DNA of 62,327 nucleotides from an uncultured Oscillospiraceae bacterium. GTDB lineage: Bacteria; Bacillota; Clostridia; Oscillospirales; Oscillospiraceae. The first letter of the stretch is position 1. Each line of letters opens with the position of its first letter. The stretch is from assembly GCA_934654755.1 (NCBI GenBank), contig CAKUGQ010000014.1:1-62327 (forward strand), written 5' to 3'. The notes beneath the pieces were generated by a model. That model ran no database searches. It was not told the origin of the DNA and saw only the letters and a program-made list of their open reading frames with translations. A program made the position numbers and the translations under genes. This document shows positions 1-7,091 of the stretch, in pieces.

Positions 1-47
1 GAGCCTATAGGCTCGGCCATGGGCATGCCCCAAGGGGGCTAGTGCAT

Positions 48-68
48 ACCACCGGCACGGCCGGTGGT
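48..68. repeat. Perfect hairpin abutting the M23 gene stop
   Basis: Arms ACCACCGGC and GCCGGTGGT flank a 3-base loop and overlap the stop codon of the minus-strand gene that follows. There is no U-tract in either direction, so it may be a 3' stabilising or terminator-like hairpin. The rest of positions 1-47 shows only a short palindrome (GAGCC/GGCTC at 1-14) and no gene. Confidence 0.4.
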
Positions 69-724
69 TATGATTCGCCGGTTTTCAGGAATTGAATGGG
101 ATCGACGGGGCGGTTATTGCGGTAGACCGCGAAGTGCAGGTGCGGCTCCATCGCTGTCTCAATGCCTGCGGTTGAGCCGATCGTACCGAGCACGGCGCCT
201 GCATTGAGCCTGTCGCCGACTTTGACGCGCACTTCCTTGGCCAGGTTGGCATAGTGCGTGGTATAGCCGTCGTCGTGCTTGAGCACGACGGTCGTGCCGA
301 GAGAGGAGTCGTCATAGATTGCAAAAACGGTTCCGCCCAGCACGGCTACGACCTCCTCTCCCTCCTTGGCGCGGAAATCCACGCCCTCATGGGTGCGCCA
401 GTCGCGCGTCGTTTCGTTGTAGGAGAGCACGTCTACGGCGTAGTCGTAGATCACGTCGCCCCGGACGGGCAGGACGGGGACTTTGTCCTGCGGATCGGTC
501 AGAGTTTGCTCGCCGCCGTTGACGGGACTTCCGCCGTTTGGCTTTGTCACGCTCGGGGTGGAGACGGACGGCACGGAGCCGTCGGTTGCTTCGATCGGTT
601 GGATTCGACCGCGCAGAAGGAAATAGCCGGATACTCCCACAGCCACTGCACAAAGAAGCAGGACTATGTAGTAGCCCTTCTCCTTTACAAAGCTGCGAAA
701 GCGCCTGAATTTGTTGCTTTGCAT
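68..724 (-). CDS. Membrane-anchored M23 (LytM) peptidase, SpoIIQ-like
   Basis: This 218-residue protein has one N-terminal membrane helix (about residues 18-38), a Thr/Pro/Gly-rich linker and a C-terminal LytM/M23 domain from about residue 88. The zinc-site residues are intact: HEGVD (H112, D116), H157 and HLH (H195, H197). A single-helix anchor with a C-terminal LytM domain matches SpoIIQ, the forespore half of the SpoIIQ-SpoIIIAH channel, and clostridial SpoIIQ usually keeps the catalytic residues. I infer SpoIIQ from architecture and from spo0A being in the same window; a vegetative cell-wall endopeptidase is the alternative. The ATG at 724 is chosen because CGGAGG lies 8 bases upstream; an in-frame GTG at 733 overlaps that ribosome site. 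Confidence 0.8.
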   Translation of the reverse strand: MQSNKFRRFRSFVKEKGYYIVLLLCAVAVGVSGYFLLRGRIQPIEATDGSVPSVSTPSVTKPNGGSPVNGGEQTLTDPQDKVPVLPVRGDVIYDYAVDVLSYNETTRDWRTHEGVDFRAKEGEEVVAVLGGTVFAIYDDSSLGTTVVLKHDDGYTTHYANLAKEVRVKVGDRLNAGAVLGTIGSTAGIETAMEPHLHFAVYRNNRPVDPIQFLKTGES

Positions 725-855
725 TTGAAGCACCTCCGAGGAAAGTATCGACGGAGGCAGAAAGAAATATACGAAAGAAATTCGACAGGCTTCGCCGTGT
801 TTCGCAGGAAGGATCCCCTATACTGTTGGTAAGAACCGATTTTGGGGGGAGTATT

Positions 856-1446
856 ATGAAACGTGGCGTACTGCGTCTCTTCAGCGCCTGTCTGCTGCTC
901 GGAATTGCACTATGTCTGACGATCGGTGCGCTGAGCGCATCGGCAGGCCGCGAACGTGTGTGGCTGCGTCTTGCGGTGCAGTTACCGGAGCCCGGCGCAT
1001 GGCTGCGGTTGTGCCGTCCGGACGGAACGCCGCTGCAAATGCTGACTGCCGATGCGGGCGGACAGGCTGTCAGTGAGCTTCTGGAGCCGGGAGATTATCT
1101 GGCCGTGACGGACTACGGCCGCGCCGTTGTACGGCTGGAACAGACGGGGCTGCGTGTGCGCTCCGGCTGTGCGGCAGTTTGCGGGGGGCGGTTGACCTTC
1201 GATACGGTATCGCGCGGGACTGTAATTGTACAGCGCTCGGAGACGGAACAGGCGGGCACGGAGTATTTGCTGCGCGGCGGCGATTACGAGGCCCGTATCC
1301 GACCGGAGACGGGGCAGACAAGCTGCCGTTTTGAGTCGGTGCCCTATGGCGTATACACACTCTACGAGGACGCAGCGGCGCGCGCCACGGTCATCGTCGG
1401 TGCGGGCAGTCCGGAGGTGACGCTCCTTCTTGTGCCGGGAAAATAG
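856..1446 (+). CDS. Secreted protein with Cna-B/SpaA-like beta repeats
   Basis: This 196-residue protein starts at the ATG behind GGGGGAG. Residues 1-30 form a signal peptide (charged MKRG, hydrophobic core, SASA-G cleavage site). The rest looks like two prealbumin-fold (Cna-B/SpaA type) units, judged by paired strands and the phrases LLEPGDYLAV and VPYGVYTLYED. Such domains occur in surface or pilin-like proteins of Gram-positives. No LPXTG anchor or membrane tail is present, so it should be released or held non-covalently. It is divergent from the M23 gene. The fold is inferred from pattern only and no specific function is assigned. Confidence 0.65.
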   Translation: MKRGVLRLFSACLLLGIALCLTIGALSASAGRERVWLRLAVQLPEPGAWLRLCRPDGTPLQMLTADAGGQAVSELLEPGDYLAVTDYGRAVVRLEQTGLRVRSGCAAVCGGRLTFDTVSRGTVIVQRSETEQAGTEYLLRGGDYEARIRPETGQTSCRFESVPYGVYTLYEDAAARATVIVGAGSPEVTLLLVPGK

Positions 1447-1447
1447 A

Positions 1448-1474
1448 TTAGCACTCGACACCGAAGAGTGCTAA
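1448..1474 (+). promoter_or_regulatory. CIRCE element (HrcA operator) of hsp20
   Basis: TTAGCACTC, a 9-base spacer and GAGTGCTAA form a perfect match to the CIRCE inverted repeat, the operator of the heat-shock repressor HrcA. It lies 113 bp upstream of the Hsp20 start. A GC hairpin (GCCCCC/GGGGGC, 1552-1566) sits just ahead of the ribosome site in the leader. Confidence 0.95.
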
Positions 1475-1587
1475 AATTCATATTTTATTCATATTATTTG
1501 CGAGAATCGTTCAAAGCCCGGCGCGATAATAAGGCCAGAAAAACAAAGGAAGCCCCCACCGGGGGCGATGAATTGGAGGAATGAACC

Positions 1588-2019
1588 ATGTTGAACATGA
1601 CACCGTATCGTAAGCACAATGAATATTATGATCCCTTCCGCGAGCTGGCGGAGTTTGAGCGCAGCCTGTTTGCTCCGGAAAGTGCGGCAGGCCTGATGCG
1701 TACCGATATTGAGGACAAGGGTGACCATTTGGAGCTGAAGGTCGATCTTCCGGGCTTCAAGAAGGAGGATATCCACCTTGACCTTGAGAATGACCGCCTT
1801 GCCATCACTGCCGAGCGCCATTCCAACTATGAGGATAAGGAAAAGAAGAACGGCTTCCTCTGCTGCGAGCGCAGCTACGGCAGTTACCGCAGGAGCTTCA
1901 ACCTGGAAGGCATTGACGTTGAGGGGATTGAGGCCGCCTACAATGACGGCGTCCTGACGCTGACTCTGCCGAAGCTCCAGCCGAAAAAGCCCGAACCCAA
2001 GCGCCTTGAAATCAAATAA
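1588..2019 (+). CDS. hsp20: Small heat-shock protein, Hsp20/alpha-crystallin family
   Basis: This 143-residue cytoplasmic chaperone holds unfolding proteins in a refoldable state. The alpha-crystallin domain spans about residues 36-128 with the typical VDLPGFKKEDI segment and the closing GVLTLTLP strand (121-128). The N-terminal arm contains YDPFRELAEFE, usual for clostridial Hsp18/Hsp20 proteins. The C-terminal tail is short and lacks a clear I-x-I motif. The ATG follows TTGGAGG. A perfect CIRCE element upstream places it under HrcA, and a strong terminator follows at 2050. Confidence 0.95.
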   Translation: MLNMTPYRKHNEYYDPFRELAEFERSLFAPESAAGLMRTDIEDKGDHLELKVDLPGFKKEDIHLDLENDRLAITAERHSNYEDKEKKNGFLCCERSYGSYRRSFNLEGIDVEGIEAAYNDGVLTLTLPKLQPKKPEPKRLEIK

Positions 2020-2049
2020 TTCTCCGACACATAGCGTATTCTCCTTTCA

Positions 2050-2083
2050 GAAAAGGGCGTTCCCGTAAGGGAACGCCCTTTTC
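2050..2083 (+). terminator. Rho-independent terminator of hsp20
   Basis: The stem AAAAGGGCGTTCCC pairs with GGGAACGCCCTTTT around GTAA. It is symmetric, so it could work on both strands. A near copy lies at 2205-2230. Confidence 0.9.
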
Positions 2084-2087
2084 GTCG

Positions 2088-2180
2088 TGTCATTGCGAGG
2101 AGGGCGCAAGCCCGACGCGGCAATCTGATGCAGAGCCTTACACGAGATTGCCCCGGCACTTTCGGAGGCGTGCAATGACA
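2088..2180. repeat. Palindromic intergenic repeat, full copy
   Basis: This 93-bp element is bounded by TGTCATTGC and GCAATGACA, with inner inverted pairs GGCAATCT (2119) and AGATTGCC (2145). A 38-bp half copy on the other strand lies at 47977-48014 and a clustered group at 62230-62327. It has no ORF and looks like a REP/MITE-type dispersed repeat. Confidence 0.8.
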
Positions 2181-2204
2181 GATCGGGTTTTTGACAATCT
2201 GATG

Positions 2205-2234
2205 AGGGCGTTCCCGTGAGGGAACGCCCTTTCG
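2205..2234. terminator. Second copy of the GGGCGTTCCC hairpin
   Basis: The stem AGGGCGTTCCC/GGGAACGCCCT around GTGA is followed on the plus strand by TTCGTTTT. It almost duplicates the hairpin at 2050-2083 and lies immediately after the stop of the convergent cyclo-ligase gene. Confidence 0.7.
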
Positions 2235-2236
2235 TT

Positions 2237-2782
2237 TTATTGCGGCTCGATTCGTGCGCTCAGGACGGCGTCGACGGGAATGTCGTGGGCTTGCACCTCC
2301 AACTCCGGTAGAAGCTGAAAGTCAAAACACAGCGCAAGCGTCGGGTGCGGTTCACGCTCCAGAAAACGGTCGTAAAAGCCGCCGCCGTAGCCGATCCGAT
2401 GCCCCTGTGGATCGAAAGCCAGTCCCGGCATGAGCATCAGGGCGGTCGGATCGTCCGCTATGGGGCCGTCGCCGGTCGGCTCCGGGATGCCGTAGTAGCC
2501 GGGCGCGAGCTGCGAAAGATCGTCGAGCCAGAGAAAACGCATTTCTTTGCCGTAGACCTTCGGGACGGCGACACGCTTGCCGTCGGCCAGCGCGTGCGCT
2601 ATGATCGGCAGCGTGCGCACCTCCTCGTTGAAGCTGACATAGGCATAGATCGATTTTGCGGCCCGGTAGAGCGGGTGCGCATAGAAGCGCTCGGCAAGCT
2701 CTGCCGAGGCGTGCGCAATCTGTTCCGATGAGAGCGCTGCCTTCTGCTCGGAAATGTGCTTGCGCAGGGCACGTTTGTCCAT
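2237..2782 (-). CDS. 5-formyltetrahydrofolate cyclo-ligase
   Basis: This 181-residue enzyme converts 5-formyl-THF to 5,10-methenyl-THF using ATP, returning a dead-end folate to the one-carbon pool. The family signature GYGGGFYDRFL is present near residue 132, the N-terminal basic ATP-binding residues (KRALRKH) are there, and the length is normal for the family. The start ATG follows GGGAGGGG. 5-formyl-THF is a side product of serine hydroxymethyltransferase, so the gene fits the folate theme of the gcv operon 1.5 kb away, although the two are not co-transcribed. Confidence 0.92.
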   Translation of the reverse strand: MDKRALRKHISEQKAALSSEQIAHASAELAERFYAHPLYRAAKSIYAYVSFNEEVRTLPIIAHALADGKRVAVPKVYGKEMRFLWLDDLSQLAPGYYGIPEPTGDGPIADDPTALMLMPGLAFDPQGHRIGYGGGFYDRFLEREPHPTLALCFDFQLLPELEVQAHDIPVDAVLSARIEPQ

Positions 2783-2869
2783 GAGATCCCCTCCCGTTTT
2801 TTACCTTGATTGTATCGTAGTGTGCCGTGCTTGTCAACCGGATTTTGTGCAAAACGGGAGGTTTGCCAG

Positions 2870-2898
2870 TTGAAGCCGCTGCGGTGTCGGACTATAAT
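2870..2898 (+). promoter_or_regulatory. Sigma-A-type promoter of the lipid kinase gene
   Basis: TTGAAG, 17 bases, TATAAT, ending 31 bp before the chosen start codon. Confidence 0.75.
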
Positions 2899-2929
2899 GA
2901 AACAAGAAATACGAGAAAAGAGGGTTTTT

Positions 2930-3802
2930 ATGCCGAAATACGTCGTTCTTTATAATCCCCACGCCGGAAATCATCACGGTGAAGAGGAGGCGCGCAAGCT
3001 GGATACACTCCTGCCCGAGGCGGAGCTTCAGTATATTGATATGACCACGCTGCCCGGCTATGGAGACTTTTTTGCCGGACTTCCTATCGGCACGGATCTG
3101 ATTCTCTGTGGCGGAGACGGTACCATCAACCGCTTCATCAACGACTGTGAAGGCATGGACATCCCCTGCGATGTGCTGTATTTCGCCGTCGGCAGCGGCA
3201 ATGACTTTCTGCATGATCTCGGCAAGAAAAAGGGCGATGCGCCGTTCTCCATTAAAAAATACCTGTCCGGGCTTCCTACCGTCACAGTGAAAGGGAAGAC
3301 CTATCGTTTCCTTAACGGCATCGGCTACGGCATCGACGGCTATTGCTGCGAGGTTGGCGACAAGCTGCGCGAGACAAGCGACAAACCTGTCAATTATGCC
3401 GGCATTGCCATTAAGGGACTGCTGTTCCATTACCACCCGACGAATGCCGTCGTCACCGTGGACGGCGTGAAGCACGAGTTTAAAAAGGTCTGGCTTGCGC
3501 CGACCATGAACGGGCGATTTTACGGCGGCGGCATGATGGTCGCACCGCAGCAGGATCGGCTGGATCCGGAGCATCGTGTTTCCGTCAGCCTGATGTTCGG
3601 TTCCGGAAAGCTCAAGACGCTGATTGTGTTTCCGTCCATCTTCAAAGGCGAGCATATCAAGCATGACGAAATGTGCCGGGTACTAAGCGGACATGAGATC
3701 CGTGTCGCGTTTGACCGTCCGACGGCGCTCCAGATTGACGGCGAGACGATTCTCGATGTCAGCGAGTATACCGTTTGCGCTAAAGTGCCTGCTGCCGTAT
3801 AG
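2930..3802 (+). CDS. Diacylglycerol kinase-family lipid kinase
   Basis: This 290-residue protein has the DAGK catalytic domain at its N-terminus: the nucleotide-binding GGDGTINRFIND at residues 61-72 and GSGNDFL at 88-94. The C-terminal half is the usual beta-sandwich ending in LQIDGE. Family members (DgkB, YegS) phosphorylate diacylglycerol or related lipids at the membrane for phospholipid recycling; the exact substrate cannot be read here. The ATG at 2930 follows AAGAGGG and a good promoter. The frame is open further upstream, but that extension runs through the promoter. Confidence 0.88.
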   Translation: MPKYVVLYNPHAGNHHGEEEARKLDTLLPEAELQYIDMTTLPGYGDFFAGLPIGTDLILCGGDGTINRFINDCEGMDIPCDVLYFAVGSGNDFLHDLGKKKGDAPFSIKKYLSGLPTVTVKGKTYRFLNGIGYGIDGYCCEVGDKLRETSDKPVNYAGIAIKGLLFHYHPTNAVVTVDGVKHEFKKVWLAPTMNGRFYGGGMMVAPQQDRLDPEHRVSVSLMFGSGKLKTLIVFPSIFKGEHIKHDEMCRVLSGHEIRVAFDRPTALQIDGETILDVSEYTVCAKVPAAV

Positions 3803-3815
3803 CAATGAAAAATAA

Positions 3816-3842
3816 ATGGGCCGCTTGGGCGGCCCATTTTTA
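3816..3842 (+). terminator. Terminator of the lipid kinase gene
   Basis: ATGGGCCGC/GCGGCCCAT hairpin followed by TTTTTAT. Confidence 0.85.
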
Positions 3843-3869
3843 TACCCGGGAAGATTTCTGAAATACACC

Positions 3870-3902
3870 AAAAAAGACGCCTCGCGGGGAGGCGTCTTTT
3901 TT
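3870..3902. terminator. Bidirectional terminator at the gcv operon end
   Basis: The stem GACGCCTC/GAGGCGTC is flanked by A-runs on the left and T-runs on the right. It can stop both the plus transcript and the minus-strand gcv transcript, whose last gene ends at 3911. Confidence 0.9.
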
Positions 3903-3910
3903 GTATGGGA

Positions 3911-5311
3911 TCAGAATTCGTAGCGCAGGACAGGCTTTCTGGCGGCGCGGACTTCGTCCGGTCGACCGATCTGCGCGTTGTGCGGTGCATCGTGCATATA
4001 CTGCGGGTCGGTCTTGGCCAGAGCGTAGAGCTTGCGGAAGATCTCTGCCGCCCAGTCGAGGGTTTCTTTACTCTCCGTCTCGGTCGGCTCAAGCATGAGC
4101 GCCTCGTGGACGATGAGCGGGAAATACATTGTGGGCGGGTGCATTCCGTAGTCGATGAGCGATTTGGCGACGTCGAGCGCAGAAACACCGGTCTCCTTCT
4201 TGAACTCGCTCAGGTCGAGCACAAACTCGTGCATACAGATACGGTCGAAGGCGGGAGTGAAGCTGCCCCTGATCTTCGCCTGAAGGTAATTGGCGTTGAG
4301 CACGGCGTTTGTTGCGGCTTCGGGGATCCCGGTTTTGCCGAGCGTCATAATATAGGTCAACGCCTTGACGACCACAAGGAAGTTACCGGCAAAGCCGCGT
4401 ACCTGAATGTGGCCTTCGCCGTCGAGCGTAGCCGACTTCGGCAGGAAGCGGGCAAGGAAGTCCTTACAGCCGACCGCGCCTGCACCGGGGCCGCCGCCGC
4501 CGTGCGGGGTGGCGAAGGTTTTGTGCAGATTCATGTGGATGCAGTCAAAGCCCATGTCGCCGGGGCGGACAATGCCCATAACGGCGTTCAGGTTCGCGCC
4601 GTCGTAGTAGCACAGGCCGCCGGCCTCGTGCACCAGACGGGTGATTTCAAGGATGTTTTCGTCGAAAATACCGACGGTGTTCGGGTTGGTCAGCATCAGG
4701 CCGGCGATGTCATCGCCGAGTACGGCCTTCAGCGCGTCAAGATCGACGCAGCCGTTCGGCGCGGAGGCGATGTTCACAACCTCGTAGCCGCACATCGCAG
4801 CAGTGGCGGGATTCGTGCCGTGAGCGGAATCCGGAACGATAATCTTGCGGCGTTTTTTGTCGCCGCGCGACTCGTGGTACTGCTTGATGAGCAGCACGCC
4901 GGTAAATTCGCCGTGCGCACCGGCGGCAGGCTGGAAGGTCATGTCGTCCATACCGGTTACTTCACAAAGATAGTGACGGGCGGTGTCGAGCACCTCGCGG
5001 CAGCCCTCGGTGGAGTTCTTCGGCGCGAGCGGGTGGATCGCGGTAAAGCCTTCCAGTGCGGCCATTTCTTCGTCAATGCGGGGGTTGTACTTCATCGTGC
5101 AGGAGCCGAGCGGATAGAAGCCGCAGTTGACGCCATGGACACGATGGTTCAGCTCGGTGTAGTGGCGGGAGACGTCGATTTCAGCCATCTCCGGCAGACG
5201 CAATGCCTTTTCGCGGCGCAGACCGGTGGGAAGTTCAACGGGCGCGACGTCGCAGGCGGGAAGCAGGTCGCTGTGGCGTCCGGCTACGCTCTTCTCAAAA
5301 ATCAGCTTCAT
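3911..5311 (-). CDS. gcvPB: Glycine decarboxylase P-protein subunit 2
   Basis: This 466-residue PLP subunit of the split P-protein decarboxylates glycine and passes the aminomethyl group to lipoyl-GcvH. The PLP lysine is in HMNLHKTFATPHGGGGPG (K264), followed by the glycine-rich loop; SAHGTNPATA lies at residues 162-171. The ATG overlaps the gcvPA stop as ATGA, giving translational coupling, and has AAGGAGG 10 bases upstream. Last gene of the gcv operon, followed by a strong terminator. Length is normal and no defects are seen. Confidence 0.96.
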   Translation of the reverse strand: MKLIFEKSVAGRHSDLLPACDVAPVELPTGLRREKALRLPEMAEIDVSRHYTELNHRVHGVNCGFYPLGSCTMKYNPRIDEEMAALEGFTAIHPLAPKNSTEGCREVLDTARHYLCEVTGMDDMTFQPAAGAHGEFTGVLLIKQYHESRGDKKRRKIIVPDSAHGTNPATAAMCGYEVVNIASAPNGCVDLDALKAVLGDDIAGLMLTNPNTVGIFDENILEITRLVHEAGGLCYYDGANLNAVMGIVRPGDMGFDCIHMNLHKTFATPHGGGGPGAGAVGCKDFLARFLPKSATLDGEGHIQVRGFAGNFLVVVKALTYIMTLGKTGIPEAATNAVLNANYLQAKIRGSFTPAFDRICMHEFVLDLSEFKKETGVSALDVAKSLIDYGMHPPTMYFPLIVHEALMLEPTETESKETLDWAAEIFRKLYALAKTDPQYMHDAPHNAQIGRPDEVRAARKPVLRYEF

Positions 5312-6624
5312 TTCGCGCACACCTCCTTAACGATTGCGACTGCGCGATCCAGATCGGCCTTGCCAACCTTCTCAGTGGCACACCAAAGCACGCCGCCTTC
5401 AACGGGCAGACCGCCGAGAATCCCGGCATTCTCGAGCGCAGCGAGCGCTTCATCCGCTTTGGGCATCTCGGTGACGAATTCATGGAAGAATTCACCGGAG
5501 TATTTCAGGCTCACGCCGGGGATCTTGCACAGCTCGGCGGCAAGATAGTGTGCCTTGGCCATGCACTGACGTGCGGCCTCGCGCATTCCCTCGGGCCCCA
5601 TCGTGGCCATATACAGGCCGGCGGTCAGGGCGCACAGCGCTTCGTTCGAGCAGATGTTGCTGCTGGCCTTCTCGCGGCGGATGTGCTGCTCGCGGGCCTG
5701 CAGCGACAGGACATAGGCGCGTTCACCCTTGCTGTCGACGGTTTCGCCGACGATACGGCCGGGCAGCTTACGCATCTGCTTCTGGGTGCTGGCCATAAAG
5801 CCGAGGTACGGGCCGCCGTAGCCGAGCGGCATACCGAGCGGCTGCCCTTCACCGACGGCGACGTCTGCGCCGCATTCGGCCGGGGTCTTCATGATCGCAA
5901 GTGCAATGGGATTGCAGCCCATAACGAACATGGCGCCCGCCTCATGCGCGATTTTGCCGATTTGCTCGGCATCTTCAAACAGGCCGAAGAAGTTCGGCTG
6001 CTGCACATAAACGGAGGCAACGGTATCGTCGAGCAGGGAGCGCAGTGCGTCGAGATCGGTCTTGCCGTCCTTGACGGGGATGAGCTTCAGCTCGGAGTTG
6101 CTGCCGTAGCAATAGGTGCGGACGGTGTTGATGGTGTCCGGATGTGCGGCGGCGGAAATCAGCGTGACGGTGCGCTTGCGGTCGCGGAACATGGCGGCGG
6201 CCTCGGCGGCGGCGGTGGCGCCGTCATAGACCGACGCATTCGACACATCCATGCCGGTCAGCTCGCAGATCATGGTCTGATATTCAAAAATGGACTGCAG
6301 CACACCCTGGCTCATTTCGGCCTGGTAGGGCGTATAGGCGGTGAGGAACTCCTCCTTCGTGGGGATATATTTCACGATGGAAGGAATGTAATGATCGTAA
6401 GCGCCTGCGCCGCGCAGAACGGTGCCAAACACCCTGTTCTTCCCGGCCATGGCGCGTACCGCACGGCTGACCTCCAGCTCGCTCATCCCTTCGGGGATAT
6501 TGAGCGGGCGGTCGAGGATCATATCCTGCGGCACGTCACGGTACAGCTCCTTGAAATCCTTCAGGCCGACGGCCTCAAGCATTTCCCGGCGCTGTTCCTT
6601 TGTGGAAGGAACGTAGCTTCCCAT
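5308..6624 (-). CDS. gcvPA: Glycine decarboxylase P-protein subunit 1
   Basis: This 438-residue partner of GcvPB opens with YVPSTKEQRREMLEAVG, typical of the family; FLTAYTPYQAEMSQG and MTGMD-type segments follow. The two subunits together equal the single-chain P-protein of proteobacteria, and the split form is usual in Firmicutes. The start lies 1 bp after the gcvH stop and uses the GAGGAGGG that encodes the end of gcvH, so translation is tightly coupled. Confidence 0.96.
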   Translation of the reverse strand: MGSYVPSTKEQRREMLEAVGLKDFKELYRDVPQDMILDRPLNIPEGMSELEVSRAVRAMAGKNRVFGTVLRGAGAYDHYIPSIVKYIPTKEEFLTAYTPYQAEMSQGVLQSIFEYQTMICELTGMDVSNASVYDGATAAAEAAAMFRDRKRTVTLISAAAHPDTINTVRTYCYGSNSELKLIPVKDGKTDLDALRSLLDDTVASVYVQQPNFFGLFEDAEQIGKIAHEAGAMFVMGCNPIALAIMKTPAECGADVAVGEGQPLGMPLGYGGPYLGFMASTQKQMRKLPGRIVGETVDSKGERAYVLSLQAREQHIRREKASSNICSNEALCALTAGLYMATMGPEGMREAARQCMAKAHYLAAELCKIPGVSLKYSGEFFHEFVTEMPKADEALAALENAGILGGLPVEGGVLWCATEKVGKADLDRAVAIVKEVCAK

Positions 6625-6625
6625 A

Positions 6626-7003
6626 TCAGCCCTCCTCGGCGCAGAAAGCCTCGTAAGCGGCGGCGTCGATCAGCTCTTCGGTGGCGGTGATCTCATTGAC
6701 CTTGATGATCCAGGCACCGTAGGGATCGGAATTGAGCATTTCGGGGGAGTCGAGCAGCTCTTCGTTGATGGCGCAGACGGTGCCGCTGACCGGGCAGATC
6801 AGGTCGGAAACGGCCTTGACGGATTCGACATCGCCGAAGGCTTCGCCTGCGGAAACGCTGTCGCCCACCTGCGGCAGGTTGACGAACACGAGGTCGCCCA
6901 GAGCATCCTGTGCGAAGTCGGAGATGCCGATGACGGCGGTCTTGCCGTCCATGTTGATCCATTCGTGGGACTTGGTGTACTTCAGATCGGTCGGGTAATT
7001 CAT
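6626..7003 (-). CDS. gcvH: Glycine cleavage H-protein (lipoyl carrier)
   Basis: This 125-residue swinging-arm carrier accepts the aminomethyl group from P-protein and presents it to T-protein. The lipoylated lysine is K63 in VESVKAVSD. The ATG at 7003 is chosen because TTGGAGG precedes it and the protein then starts YPTDLKYTKSHEW, as in other H-proteins; the open frame upstream overlaps the previous gene and is not coding. No lipoate ligase or L-protein gene is in this operon. Confidence 0.97.
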   Translation of the reverse strand: MNYPTDLKYTKSHEWINMDGKTAVIGISDFAQDALGDLVFVNLPQVGDSVSAGEAFGDVESVKAVSDLICPVSGTVCAINEELLDSPEMLNSDPYGAWIIKVNEITATEELIDAAAYEAFCAEEG

Positions 7004-7091
7004 GGTAATACCTCCAAAAAATGTTATGTGTTGATTTTTATGGATTTCCGTTTCCCGGCGGGGCGAGGCGCTCCGCCGGGACAGGTTCGGA

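Noticed and set aside
1552..1566. RNA thermometer in the hsp20 leader
   Set aside because: The GC-only six-pair stem does not cover the ribosome site and would not melt at heat-shock temperature; CIRCE explains the control.
2088..2180. CRISPR-type repeat array
   Set aside because: Units are palindromic, irregularly spaced and scattered over 60 kb, without spacers or cas genes.
3905..6690. Two long plus-strand frames (547 and 495 codons) opposite gcvPB and gcvPA
   Set aside because: Shadows of conserved genes in the gcv operon.
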